A DNA stretch of 64,000 nucleotides from JANPBY01 sp031430645 (GTDB lineage Bacteria; Actinomycetota; Actinomycetes; DATJPE01). The position numbers and the translations under genes are program-made. The DNA is taken from the NCBI GenBank assembly GCA_031430645.1, contig JANPBY010000080.1, positions 1 to 64,000 on the forward strand, in the 5' to 3' direction. The notes beneath the pieces were generated by a model. That model worked only from the letters and a program-made list of their open reading frames with translations. It was not told the origin of the DNA and did no database searches. Of the stretch, positions 1-7,125 are shown piece after piece; the stretch's first letter is position 1; each line of letters starts with the position of its first letter.

Positions 1-21
1 TACAAAACGTCACACTCAGCG
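1..21. repeat. Right arm of a dispersed hairpin repeat, cut by the window edge
   Basis: Bases 7-21 (ACGTCACACTCAGCG) are identical to bases 34368-34382, the right arm of a long inverted repeat at 34320-34382. The preceding TACAAA also resembles the inner sequence of that element (TACACA on the opposite reading). The left arm would lie before base 1. As in the second copy, this arm sits right beside the stop codon of a minus-strand gene, here the glycosylase gene ending at 26. Likely a bidirectional terminator or a dispersed repeat. Confidence 0.6.
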
Positions 22-25
22 GGGG

Positions 26-889
26 TTACTTCAGCAGTTTGGACATCCGGCGGTCCGCCAGGGGTTTCCCTCCTGTTTGGCAGGTCGCGCAGTACTGCAA
101 CGAGGAGTCTGCGAAGGACACCTCCCGCACAAGGTCGCCGCAGACCGGGCAGGGCAACCCCGACCGGGCGTGGACGCGCAGGCCGGACTTCTTCTCGCCC
201 TTGAGCTCCGCGGCCGCAAGTCCCCGTGAGCGGTCCACCGCGTCACGCAGGGTCGTGACGATGGCCGCGTGCAGGACGACCCGCTCTTCAGATGTCAGCG
301 TCCCGGCGAGTCGGAACGGAGACATTCGCGCGACGTGCAACACCTCATCGCTGTAAGCGTTGCCGATCCCGGCGATCACTGACTGGTTTCGCAACATCCC
401 CTTGAGCTGGGTGCGGGCATGCTCGGCGACCAATGCATCAAGTGCAGCCTGGTCGAACCCTGGACCCAGCGGGTCGGGGCCGAGCCGGGCGATGCCGGGA
501 ACCTCGAGGGGATCCCGGACGACGTACACCGCCAGGCTCTTCTTGGTTCCCTGCTCGGTGAGGTCGAAGCCGGAGCCGTCCTCGAGGTGGACCCGAAGGG
601 CTAGCGGGCTCTTGCCTGGTTTCGCTGGCGCAACCGGCTGTTGTTCCTTCCAGCGCAACCAGCCGGCGCGGGCCAGATGCATGACGAGATGGATCCCGTC
701 GACGTCGAAGTCCAAGAACTTTCCGTGCCGGGTGACGTCGGTGACCGTCAGTCCCCCGAGCGCGGTAACTGGCGGGTCGTACGTCTTCAGCACCGAGAAC
801 GCCGCCACATCGACCCTCGCGACGACCCGACCGACAGCCCGACCGCGGAGGAACTCCGCGAGCGCCTCGACCTCCGGCAGCTCAGGCAC
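26..889 (-). CDS. Fpg/Nei family DNA glycosylase (base-excision repair)
   Basis: Bifunctional glycosylase/AP lyase of the formamidopyrimidine-DNA glycosylase family, removing oxidised bases from DNA. The protein (287 aa) starts with the diagnostic MPELPEVE, giving the catalytic N-terminal proline and following glutamate after Met removal. A helix-two-turn-helix segment lies around residues 165-190 (GIGNAYSDEVL). The C-terminus has a zinc finger with CPVC and, 16 residues later, CATC, followed by the basic KPLADRRMSKLLK tail. Whether it prefers oxidised purines (Fpg) or pyrimidines (Nei) cannot be told from sequence alone. It is alone on its strand, divergent from the CAP-protein genes. The ATG start is fixed by the obligatory proline. 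Confidence 0.93.
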   Translation of the reverse strand: MPELPEVEALAEFLRGRAVGRVVARVDVAAFSVLKTYDPPVTALGGLTVTDVTRHGKFLDFDVDGIHLVMHLARAGWLRWKEQQPVAPAKPGKSPLALRVHLEDGSGFDLTEQGTKKSLAVYVVRDPLEVPGIARLGPDPLGPGFDQAALDALVAEHARTQLKGMLRNQSVIAGIGNAYSDEVLHVARMSPFRLAGTLTSEERVVLHAAIVTTLRDAVDRSRGLAAAELKGEKKSGLRVHARSGLPCPVCGDLVREVSFADSSLQYCATCQTGGKPLADRRMSKLLK

Positions 890-999
890 GACGCCAGACT
901 AGAACGCCCGGCCCAAGACAAAAAGAGGCAGCCACCGGTGAAGTGGCGTCACCCATACGGGGCCTACGCCCACGGTCCCCCAGCGGTCGACTAGTCACC

Positions 1000-1512
1000 G
1001 TGCGTTCACTCCATGCCGCAGGTGCCTTCACGCTGGTTGCGGCTGCCCTGCTCGTGACGACCGGCACGTCGCCCGCCGTAGGAGCGATGACGGGGGGTGG
1101 CTCTGGGTCGCTCGGGGGAGCAGTCACGACCTCAGCCCGGACCACGCCCGCGGTGACGAGTGAGCAGACGCTGGCTCGATTGGTCAACGGCGAACGAACC
1201 TCGCGTGGGCTCAAGCCGTACGCCGTGTCCGCCTCCTTGTCTACCATCGCCGAGGCCCACGCGCGAGACATGGCCGCGCAGCAGAGGCTCTTCCACAACC
1301 CCGACCTCACCACGGACGTGAAGGGCTGGCGGTCGGTCGGCGAGAACGTCGCCTACAACTCGAGCGTCACTCGGGCCCACACCTTGCTGATGGGCTCGCC
1401 GCCCCACCGCGCGAACCTGCTCAGCACCGGATTTACCCAGATCGGCCTCGGCGTCGTCAAGGACTCCCGAGGGACAGTCTGGGTCGTTCAGGTCTTCCGT
1501 ACGCCTGCGTGA
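1000..1512 (+). CDS. Secreted CAP-domain (SCP/PR1-like) protein
   Basis: Short exported CAP-superfamily protein. The GTG at 1000 gives a signal peptide directly (VRSLHAAGAFTLVAAALLV, then an Ala-rich cleavage region). An ATG at 943 would add 19 residues of arginine-rich sequence ahead of it, so I prefer 1000 (170 aa). The CAP core has the expected His/Glu/Glu/His pattern: HARDMAAQQRLFHNP, SVGENVAYN, SPPHRANLL, then GLGVV and VWVVQVFR. Bacterial CAP proteins are extracellular with mostly unknown activity. A second, diverged CAP gene follows 72 bp downstream on the same strand, so the pair probably arose by duplication and may be co-transcribed. Confidence 0.85.
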   Translation: MRSLHAAGAFTLVAAALLVTTGTSPAVGAMTGGGSGSLGGAVTTSARTTPAVTSEQTLARLVNGERTSRGLKPYAVSASLSTIAEAHARDMAAQQRLFHNPDLTTDVKGWRSVGENVAYNSSVTRAHTLLMGSPPHRANLLSTGFTQIGLGVVKDSRGTVWVVQVFRTPA

Positions 1513-1584
1513 GTCAAGGCCTAGCCCGGCCTTCACCCGATCGGCCCACTCGGCAAGACCCTCGGGGCGGTCGACACCTCAAGG

Positions 1585-2403
1585 GTGGACCTGGCCGTGG
1601 TGATTCGTCGCGGGCTGGCGCAGGCGGTCACGCTGCTCGTTGCCATCCTGGTGCTCGCCGGCGTCTCGGCGACCCCGGCAGTCGCCTCCTCCTCGTCGGA
1701 ATTCGCGGCCAAGATCAACGCTGCGCGAGCGGCGAAGGGCGCGAACTCTCTCGTTGTCAAGGCTGACCTGAACGCCGTGGCACAAGCTCAGGCTGAGCGG
1801 ATGGCCGACAAATCCGACCTGTTCCACAACCCGAATCTCGGGGGGTCGGTGTCGAACTGGTCGATGCTGGCCGAGAACGTCGGGTACGGCCCAGACGTGG
1901 CGACGATCCACCGAGCCTTCATGAACTCCTCCGGGCACCGCGCCAACATCCTCAATGCCAAGTACACCCAGGTCGGTGTCGGCGTCGTCATCCGCGACAA
2001 CGTGATGTGGGTGGCCGAGGTGTTCCGCCGGCCGTCGGGAACATCCGCCGGCTCCGGTGGCTCGACCACGGCCAAGCCACCAGCGGCCAAGAAGCCCGCA
2101 GCAGCTGCAAAGAAGCCGTCCTCGACCAAGGCTCCCGCTGTGAAGAAGCCCACGGCCGCACAACCACCGGCGGCCAAGCCGAAGATCGTTGTCGTTGCCG
2201 TGCCGCGCTCGGTGCCTATGGCTGCTCGCCGCGCCGAGGCCGCAAGCTCAGCCCGAGACCGAATTGGCCTGACGCTGGTCTCGGCAAAATCGCCTGCCGT
2301 GCCGGTCGACTCCGGAGGCGACTTTCCGCTCTCTGCCGCAGCCACCGTCGGCCTGTTGGCTCTACTGATTCTCGGCAACACCGCCCGCCTGCGCTTGCGC
2401 TGA
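1585..2403 (+). CDS. CAP-domain protein with Lys/Ala/Pro stalk and C-terminal membrane anchor
   Basis: Second CAP protein of the pair (272 aa, GTG start). Residues about 1-33 form a signal peptide (VTLLVAILVLAGVSATPAVA). Residues about 36-150 are the CAP domain: AQAERMADKSDLFHNP, LAENVGYG, SSGHRANILN, VGVGVV, WVAEVFRRPSG. Then comes a low-complexity segment rich in KPPAAKKP-type repeats (about 155-200), typical of a cell-wall-spanning stalk. A hydrophobic stretch near the C-terminus (AAATVGLLALLILG) ends in TARLRLR, so the protein is probably anchored by a C-terminal membrane segment. There is no LPxTG motif. It converges on the FG-GAP gene 10 bp away. Confidence 0.85.
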   Translation: MDLAVVIRRGLAQAVTLLVAILVLAGVSATPAVASSSSEFAAKINAARAAKGANSLVVKADLNAVAQAQAERMADKSDLFHNPNLGGSVSNWSMLAENVGYGPDVATIHRAFMNSSGHRANILNAKYTQVGVGVVIRDNVMWVAEVFRRPSGTSAGSGGSTTAKPPAAKKPAAAAKKPSSTKAPAVKKPTAAQPPAAKPKIVVVAVPRSVPMAARRAEAASSARDRIGLTLVSAKSPAVPVDSGGDFPLSAAATVGLLALLILGNTARLRLR

Positions 2404-2413
2404 TCGGGCCGAG

Positions 2414-4003
2414 TTAGCGCATCGGCACCATGCCTGTGCCCGCCCCCGGCTGCAGCGTGGGCGGGACCAACTGGATCGAACCAACTCCGGGCGCCGAACC
2501 GATGTAGGACATGCCAACGTCGGCCACGACCCCGATATCCTCACCCGGAACGGTGACGATCAAGAGGTTGTAGTCGGACTCGTCATTGGCATTGGAGAGT
2601 TGAACCAGCCCAAGCGAGCTGGCAAATCGATCGCCCGATTCAGCCGCCCCAGAGACCGAAGACGAGTCCTGGTTCCACGTCCCCGGCTTCCACGGTGCGG
2701 AAGCCGGAAGCTGGGCCCGATAGGGGATCCAGGTCTGCACCAGCGTCCCGGCGTCGACCCTGCTCCCAAGGTCTTCCATCGGCGCCGCGATGACCATTCC
2801 CAACTGCTGGTCCCCCAAGGTCCCAGCGGTGACCGCTGCCCCGAACCGGTCACCCTTCTCGGCCTCGCCTGGCACGTAGGAACTTCCTTGGTTCCAGGTC
2901 TGGCTCTGCCCGGCCAAGGGGCCACCCCCGACAAACTTGGCCAGGTCAGCGGTGCCCGCGTCCGGGACGGATCCCAGGTCCTCCCCCGGAACCCCGATCA
3001 GGACCGACGTCACAGTCGGGTAGGGGAAGTCTGGATCGAAGTACGCGATCGCGGACCCGTACTTGTCGCCCTTCTCAGCCGTGCCGGCGGCGCCTGGCGA
3101 ATTCTGGTTCACCGAACTCGGCGGCTCGCTCTGCGGGAGCAGCACCACCAACCCCGCATCCGCCACCGACCCAATGTCCTCATCAGGAATCCCCACGAGG
3201 AACTCGACTCCGCCGGGATACTGCCGCCCGCGGATCACAGCCCCGAAGTGGTCGTTCGCCTCAGCCGCTCCCGGAGCTCCGGCGCCCTGCGTGATGACCG
3301 TCGGGGACCCCGCAGAATCGGCGCCCCACCCGTCGATGCGCACCACACGTCCAGCATCCACGACAGAGCCAACGTCTCGGTTCGGCGCACCGATGGCAAG
3401 GACATAGCCCTCGTCGATGGCCGGCACCACAGCGAGCTCCGAACCAAAACCCGCGCCCGCTTGCGCGCCGCCGATTCCGTCGACGGTGTCTTCATCCAGG
3501 ACGGCTCCGCCGGCGACCAGGCCCTCGGGTGAGCCCTCGAGCAGGTAGACAGAACCAGCACCTGCCTTGCCACCGACGTCTTGGCCCGGAGCTCCCACAA
3601 TCACGTCAGCACACATCGGCTCTGCGCCCCCGACACGTGCGACCAACACGGACGCCCCGAACCGTGCCCCGGCCTGGGCGGCCAACCCATCGAAATCATC
3701 GGCCGTGAGGATCACGGACGAGGTTGGTGCCTTGGGCCGCACCTGGCCTTCGTCGCCGACATTCGAATAGACGACTACGGCGCCGGCGTCGACCTTTCCC
3801 CCCACGTCGTAGGAAGGCAGGCCGATTGCGATGTCCGGTCCCCCGCCGTCAACATCTGTGGGTGAGCCGAGCCAGCACTCATCCACGACGGCGGCAACCG
3901 AGGGACTTCCGACGAGCACGGCCAGTCCTGTGACCAATGCCGTGATCGCAGCCGCGACAGCACCGCGTGATCCGGTCAACAAGCTCGCGAGTCCAATCAG
4001 CAC
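2414..4003 (-). CDS. Secreted FG-GAP (integrin-alpha-like) beta-propeller protein
   Basis: About 529 aa. The open frame runs further 5' into the neighbouring gene, but GTG at 4003 is preceded by GGGGAGG eight bases upstream and opens a clear signal peptide (VLIGLASLLTGSRGAVAAA...), so I use it. The mature part has seven repeats of the form (I/V)G(A/V/I)P..D(V/I/L)GS..DAG, for example AIGLPSYDVGG, IVGAPGQDVGG, AIGAPNRDVGS, VGIPDEDIGS, IGVPGEDLGS, AAPMEDLGS, VTVPGEDIGV. Each is coupled to a GD.FG element. This is the FG-GAP pattern of integrin-type seven-bladed propellers, which usually bind calcium and mediate adhesion or carbohydrate contact. No enzymatic domain is visible. Role unknown; an extracellular location is well supported. 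Confidence 0.85.
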   Translation of the reverse strand: MLIGLASLLTGSRGAVAAAITALVTGLAVLVGSPSVAAVVDECWLGSPTDVDGGGPDIAIGLPSYDVGGKVDAGAVVVYSNVGDEGQVRPKAPTSSVILTADDFDGLAAQAGARFGASVLVARVGGAEPMCADVIVGAPGQDVGGKAGAGSVYLLEGSPEGLVAGGAVLDEDTVDGIGGAQAGAGFGSELAVVPAIDEGYVLAIGAPNRDVGSVVDAGRVVRIDGWGADSAGSPTVITQGAGAPGAAEANDHFGAVIRGRQYPGGVEFLVGIPDEDIGSVADAGLVVLLPQSEPPSSVNQNSPGAAGTAEKGDKYGSAIAYFDPDFPYPTVTSVLIGVPGEDLGSVPDAGTADLAKFVGGGPLAGQSQTWNQGSSYVPGEAEKGDRFGAAVTAGTLGDQQLGMVIAAPMEDLGSRVDAGTLVQTWIPYRAQLPASAPWKPGTWNQDSSSVSGAAESGDRFASSLGLVQLSNANDESDYNLLIVTVPGEDIGVVADVGMSYIGSAPGVGSIQLVPPTLQPGAGTGMVPMR

Positions 4004-4059
4004 CGCCAAGCCTCCCCGGATTTCCTCGGCTCGACCCAAGATACGCCGAGGGCAGCGTC

Positions 4060-5286
4060 TCAGACGAGGCCGAGGAGGGCGGCTTCTTCCCACAACTCCG
4101 CCCGAACACGCGGGTGGGCCGCCTGCTCGATCAGGGCAGCGGCCTGCTCCTGCTGCGAGCACCCGGCGAGATCCGCGACACCTTGTTCGGTCACGATGGC
4201 GCTCGGTTGGAACGAGGTCACCGGTTCGTCGATCATCGGGACGACCGTGGAGACATCGGCTCGGGGATGCCACGAACGCAGGGCCATGATGGCCTGGCCC
4301 CCAACGGAGTGCCGCGCCCCAACGATGAAGTCGGTCTGCCCACCGAAGCCTGAGTAGATGCGGTTGTGGATCCGAGACGCATTGGCCTGCGCGAACAGAT
4401 CCACCTGCAGGGCTGTGTTGACCGACACCATCAACGGGCGCTTAGCGATCGCCGCGGGGTCATTCACCAGCTCACTGCGGAGCACTCGGACCCGCGGGTT
4501 CCCATCGAGCCACTCGTAGAGGTCGGGCGAGCCGAACAGGAACGAAGCCACCAGCTCGTGGCCGTGATCCAGTGCTCCCGCCCGCTCAAGGGCCAAGACG
4601 CCATCGCTGAACATTTCGGTCCACACCCGAAGATCACGGCGTCCGATGAGTGACGAGAGCACCGCGTCGGGGACACCGCCGATTCCCATCTGCAACGTCG
4701 AGCCGTCAGCGACGAAGCGCGCTACCCGCTCCCCAATCGCGGCGGAGACACTGTCCAGGGCAACCGCCGGAGGCGAGGGCAGGACCTCATCGACCTCGAC
4801 GGCCAGATCAATGTCGTCGACCGACAGCTCGCCATCTCCGAAGGTGTACGGCATCTGCGGATTGACCTGCGCCGCGACCATCGCGCCGCGTGCCCGAGCC
4901 GCCTCAATGGCCGCCGGAAGAATGTTGACCTCCGTTCCCAGGGACACCTTCCCGTCACGGATTGAGCTCGTGTGGACCAAAACGACGTCGGGCGGCGCGT
5001 GGGTGGCAAACAGAAGCGGGACCATCGACAGCCGACTCGGGATGTAGCGCAACCGTGGGCTCCGCCGCATCCCGGGACCGACGAACGGGGTCTCGAGCAC
5101 GACCCCCTCACGGTCAGGCAGGCCGGCTTGGGCGTTCAGAACGAAGAGCTTGTAGATCGCCAAGGCGGCATCGACGGCCGCCAGAGTGACGTACGGCGTG
5201 GCGAAGTTGCCGCTTGCCACCACCCGGGGAGCCCCTGCGAGGCGGCTCACTTCGCGGCCAAGCTCCTCGACACCGACGATCCGCAT
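4060..5286 (-). CDS. Acetyl-CoA hydrolase/transferase family protein
   Basis: 408 aa. Matches the Cat1/4-hydroxybutyrate CoA-transferase family, which moves CoA between acyl-CoA and a carboxylate (or hydrolyses it) through a glutamyl-CoA intermediate. Visible hallmarks are VNPQMPYTFGDG, LQMGIGGVPDAVLSSL, WTEMFSDGVLALE and the C-terminal GFGGQTDFIVGARHSVGGQAIMAL region. It ends TEQGVADL...RVRAELWEEA, as the family does. Exact substrate (acetate, butyrate, succinate) is undetermined. It is divergent from the nitronate monooxygenase-like gene, with a TetR-style palindrome between, so both may answer to one repressor. Confidence 0.88.
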   Translation of the reverse strand: MRIVGVEELGREVSRLAGAPRVVASGNFATPYVTLAAVDAALAIYKLFVLNAQAGLPDREGVVLETPFVGPGMRRSPRLRYIPSRLSMVPLLFATHAPPDVVLVHTSSIRDGKVSLGTEVNILPAAIEAARARGAMVAAQVNPQMPYTFGDGELSVDDIDLAVEVDEVLPSPPAVALDSVSAAIGERVARFVADGSTLQMGIGGVPDAVLSSLIGRRDLRVWTEMFSDGVLALERAGALDHGHELVASFLFGSPDLYEWLDGNPRVRVLRSELVNDPAAIAKRPLMVSVNTALQVDLFAQANASRIHNRIYSGFGGQTDFIVGARHSVGGQAIMALRSWHPRADVSTVVPMIDEPVTSFQPSAIVTEQGVADLAGCSQQEQAAALIEQAAHPRVRAELWEEAALLGLV

Positions 5287-5378
5287 TGGCCCATCGTGTC
5301 TGGTCGCCTCCAGTCCCGGTCAAGTTGGCGGACTTCGGGACTTTCGACCCTGGCACGGCTGCCCGGACCTGGTGAAAC

Positions 5379-5409
5379 CTACGGAGGCGTAACTTACGTT
5401 TCCGTAACC
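5379..5409. promoter_or_regulatory. Putative TetR-family operator (imperfect palindrome)
   Basis: Two half sites face each other: CTACGGAGGCGTAA on the plus strand and, on the opposite strand, TTACGGAAACGTAA. They lie 15 bp before the ATG at 5424 and about 95 bp from the divergent CoA-transferase start. The arms and spacing resemble operators of actinobacterial TetR regulators of acyl-CoA metabolism. No regulator gene is present in the window, so this is an inference from symmetry and position. Confidence 0.5.
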
Positions 5410-5423
5410 GAGGGACAGAAGCG

Positions 5424-6891
5424 ATGTCTGCGGCCATCTCCGCTACCCCGTTTCCCGCTGTCATCCAGGGAGGCATGGGCGTTGCCGTCTCCTCCTGGCG
5501 GCTCGCCGGAGAAGTCTCGAGGGCCGGGGGACTTGGCGTCGTGTCAGGCACGGCTCTGGACTGGGTCCTCGCCCGCCGCCTCCAAGACGGCGACGAAGAC
5601 TCCCGCCGAGCCCTGACCCACCTCCCCCTGCCGGGTGTGGGCGATCGGATCCTGAAGCGCCACTTCCGAGAAGGAGGGCGCGCGCCCGAAACGCCCTACG
5701 CGCCCGCGCCGCGGCTATCCGTGCGACCTACCAAGGCCGGCCAGGAGCTCGCCGTCGCAGGCAACTTCGTGGAGGTCTGGCTGGCCAAAGAGGGTCACGA
5801 CGGCCCGATCGGCATCAACTACCTGGAGAAGGTCCAGATGGCCACGCCTGCGGCGGCGTACGGCGCCATGCTGGCCGGCGTCGACGCCGTGCTGATGGGT
5901 GCGGGGATCCCGCGCGAGATGCCGCGACTGCTCACCCGTCTCGCGTCCCACGACTCGGTGACGATCCCACTCGTCGTTGACGGAGCCGCGGAGGGGACGT
6001 ACAGCGCCTATCTCGACCCCCTGGGAACTGTTCGGTGACAGCCTCCAGTCACTGCGGCGTCCAGCGTTCCTGGCCATCATTTCCGCGCACGTCCTGGCGG
6101 CCTACCTCGCTCGCGACGAGGAGATCAGACCGGATGGCTTCATCATCGAGGGCCCTACTGCCGGTGGGCACAACGCTCCTCCGCGCGGTCGCCCGGTGTT
6201 CTCCGACGACGGCCAACCCGTCTACGGACCTCGCGACCTCCCCGACCTCGACAAGGTGGCTGTGCTCGGTCTGCCGTTCTGGCTGGCCGGTTCCGCAGGG
6301 ACACCGGAACAACTCCAGGCGGCCCAGGAGATCGGCGCCCGTGGCATCCAGGTCGGCACTCTCTTCGCGCTTTCAGCTGACTCGGGGCTTCGCCCCGACC
6401 TGCGCGACCGACTGCTCGCGGGCCTCGCCGAGGGAACCCTCGAGGTCCGCACCGACGCAGCCGCCTCGCCCACCGGCTTCCCCTTCAAAGTCGCCCAGCT
6501 GACGGGCACCCTCTCGGACACAGCCGTCTACGACGCCCGACCCCGTCTGTGCGACCTCGGCTATCTGCGGACGCCGTACGTCCGAGACACCGGCAGCGTC
6601 GGCTACCGGTGTCCCGCCGAACCCGTCCACATGTATGTAAAGAAGGGCGGCGACGAGGCGGATACCAAGGGGCGGGTGTGCCTGTGCAACGCGCTGACCG
6701 CCGACGTCGGGATCGGCCAGACCCGGGCCAACGGCTACACCGAGGATCCGCTCGTCACCTTGGGGACCGACCTGTCCGGCGCCACGCGGCTCCTCGAGAT
6801 CCATCCCGACGGCTGGACCGCTCGCCAGGCCGTCGACTGGCTGTACTCAGACGTGGATGGGCCGGTCAGAATCCTCCGCGCGAACGGCTGA
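5424..6891 (+). pseudogene. Nitronate monooxygenase-like (2-nitropropane dioxygenase family) gene, frameshifted
   Basis: Flavin-dependent TIM-barrel oxidase family; would be about 488 aa if intact. The first frame (5424-6038) encodes the N-terminal half: FPAVIQGGMGVAVSSWRLAGEVSR, GGLGVVSGTALD, VWLAKEGHDGPIGINYLEKVQ, MATPAAAYGAMLAGVDAVLMGAGIP. The second frame (entered near 6017-6021, ending at 6891) has the rest: FIIEGPTAGGHNAPPRG, FWLAGSAGTPEQL, GARGIQVGTLFALS and a cysteine-containing C-terminal region (GRVCLCNALTADVGIGQ). The break falls at a run of five C residues at 6017-6021; reading one C fewer joins LDP to WELFGD smoothly. Either a real single-base insertion or a homopolymer sequencing error. 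Both halves are otherwise well preserved, which argues for a recent event or an error. Confidence 0.82.
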
Positions 6892-7075
6892 CGCGGGGAT
6901 TGTCGATCGGCAAGTGCGAGCAGGCGTAGGCAGCCGAGCGGGTGCGTTCCGCGTCCGCCCAAGCCTTGCCCGCTTCGCGCGCGTCCTCGAGGTTGGACGG
7001 CCGGCTTCGGGTCGACCAAACGGCCCCGATGGCGGCGAACACCAGGAACGCGACGAGGAACGCGAGAACCTCCAT
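6866..7075 (-). CDS. Small single-pass membrane protein, hypothetical
   Basis: 69 aa starting with ATG at 7075. The first 20 residues are one hydrophobic helix (MEVLAFLVAFLVFAAIGAVW), followed by a charged Ala/Glu/Arg-rich tail (NLEDAREAGKAWADAERTRSAAYACS) that could be helical. Its 3' end overlaps the last 26 bp of the nitronate monooxygenase-like gene on the other strand. No strong ribosome-binding site is seen. The membrane-helix-plus-tail layout is common among small actinobacterial proteins, but a chance frame in high-GC DNA is possible. No function can be given. Confidence 0.4.
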   Translation of the reverse strand: MEVLAFLVAFLVFAAIGAVWSTRSRPSNLEDAREAGKAWADAERTRSAAYACSHLPIDNPRVSRSRGGF

Positions 7076-7125
7076 GGGAGGACTCTAGGCACCGGGTAGC
7101 CACTTTGTCCGCACTTCGCGACAGC

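Noticed and set aside
2600..3532. 310-codon plus-strand frame opposite the FG-GAP gene
   Set aside because: Its sequence is arginine/proline-rich low complexity without motifs; the minus frame has seven regular repeats and a signal peptide.
4004..4273. N-terminal extension of the FG-GAP gene up to 4273
   Set aside because: It would overlap the neighbouring CoA-transferase gene by over 200 bp and is Arg/Pro-rich; the GTG at 4003 has a ribosome-binding site and a signal peptide.
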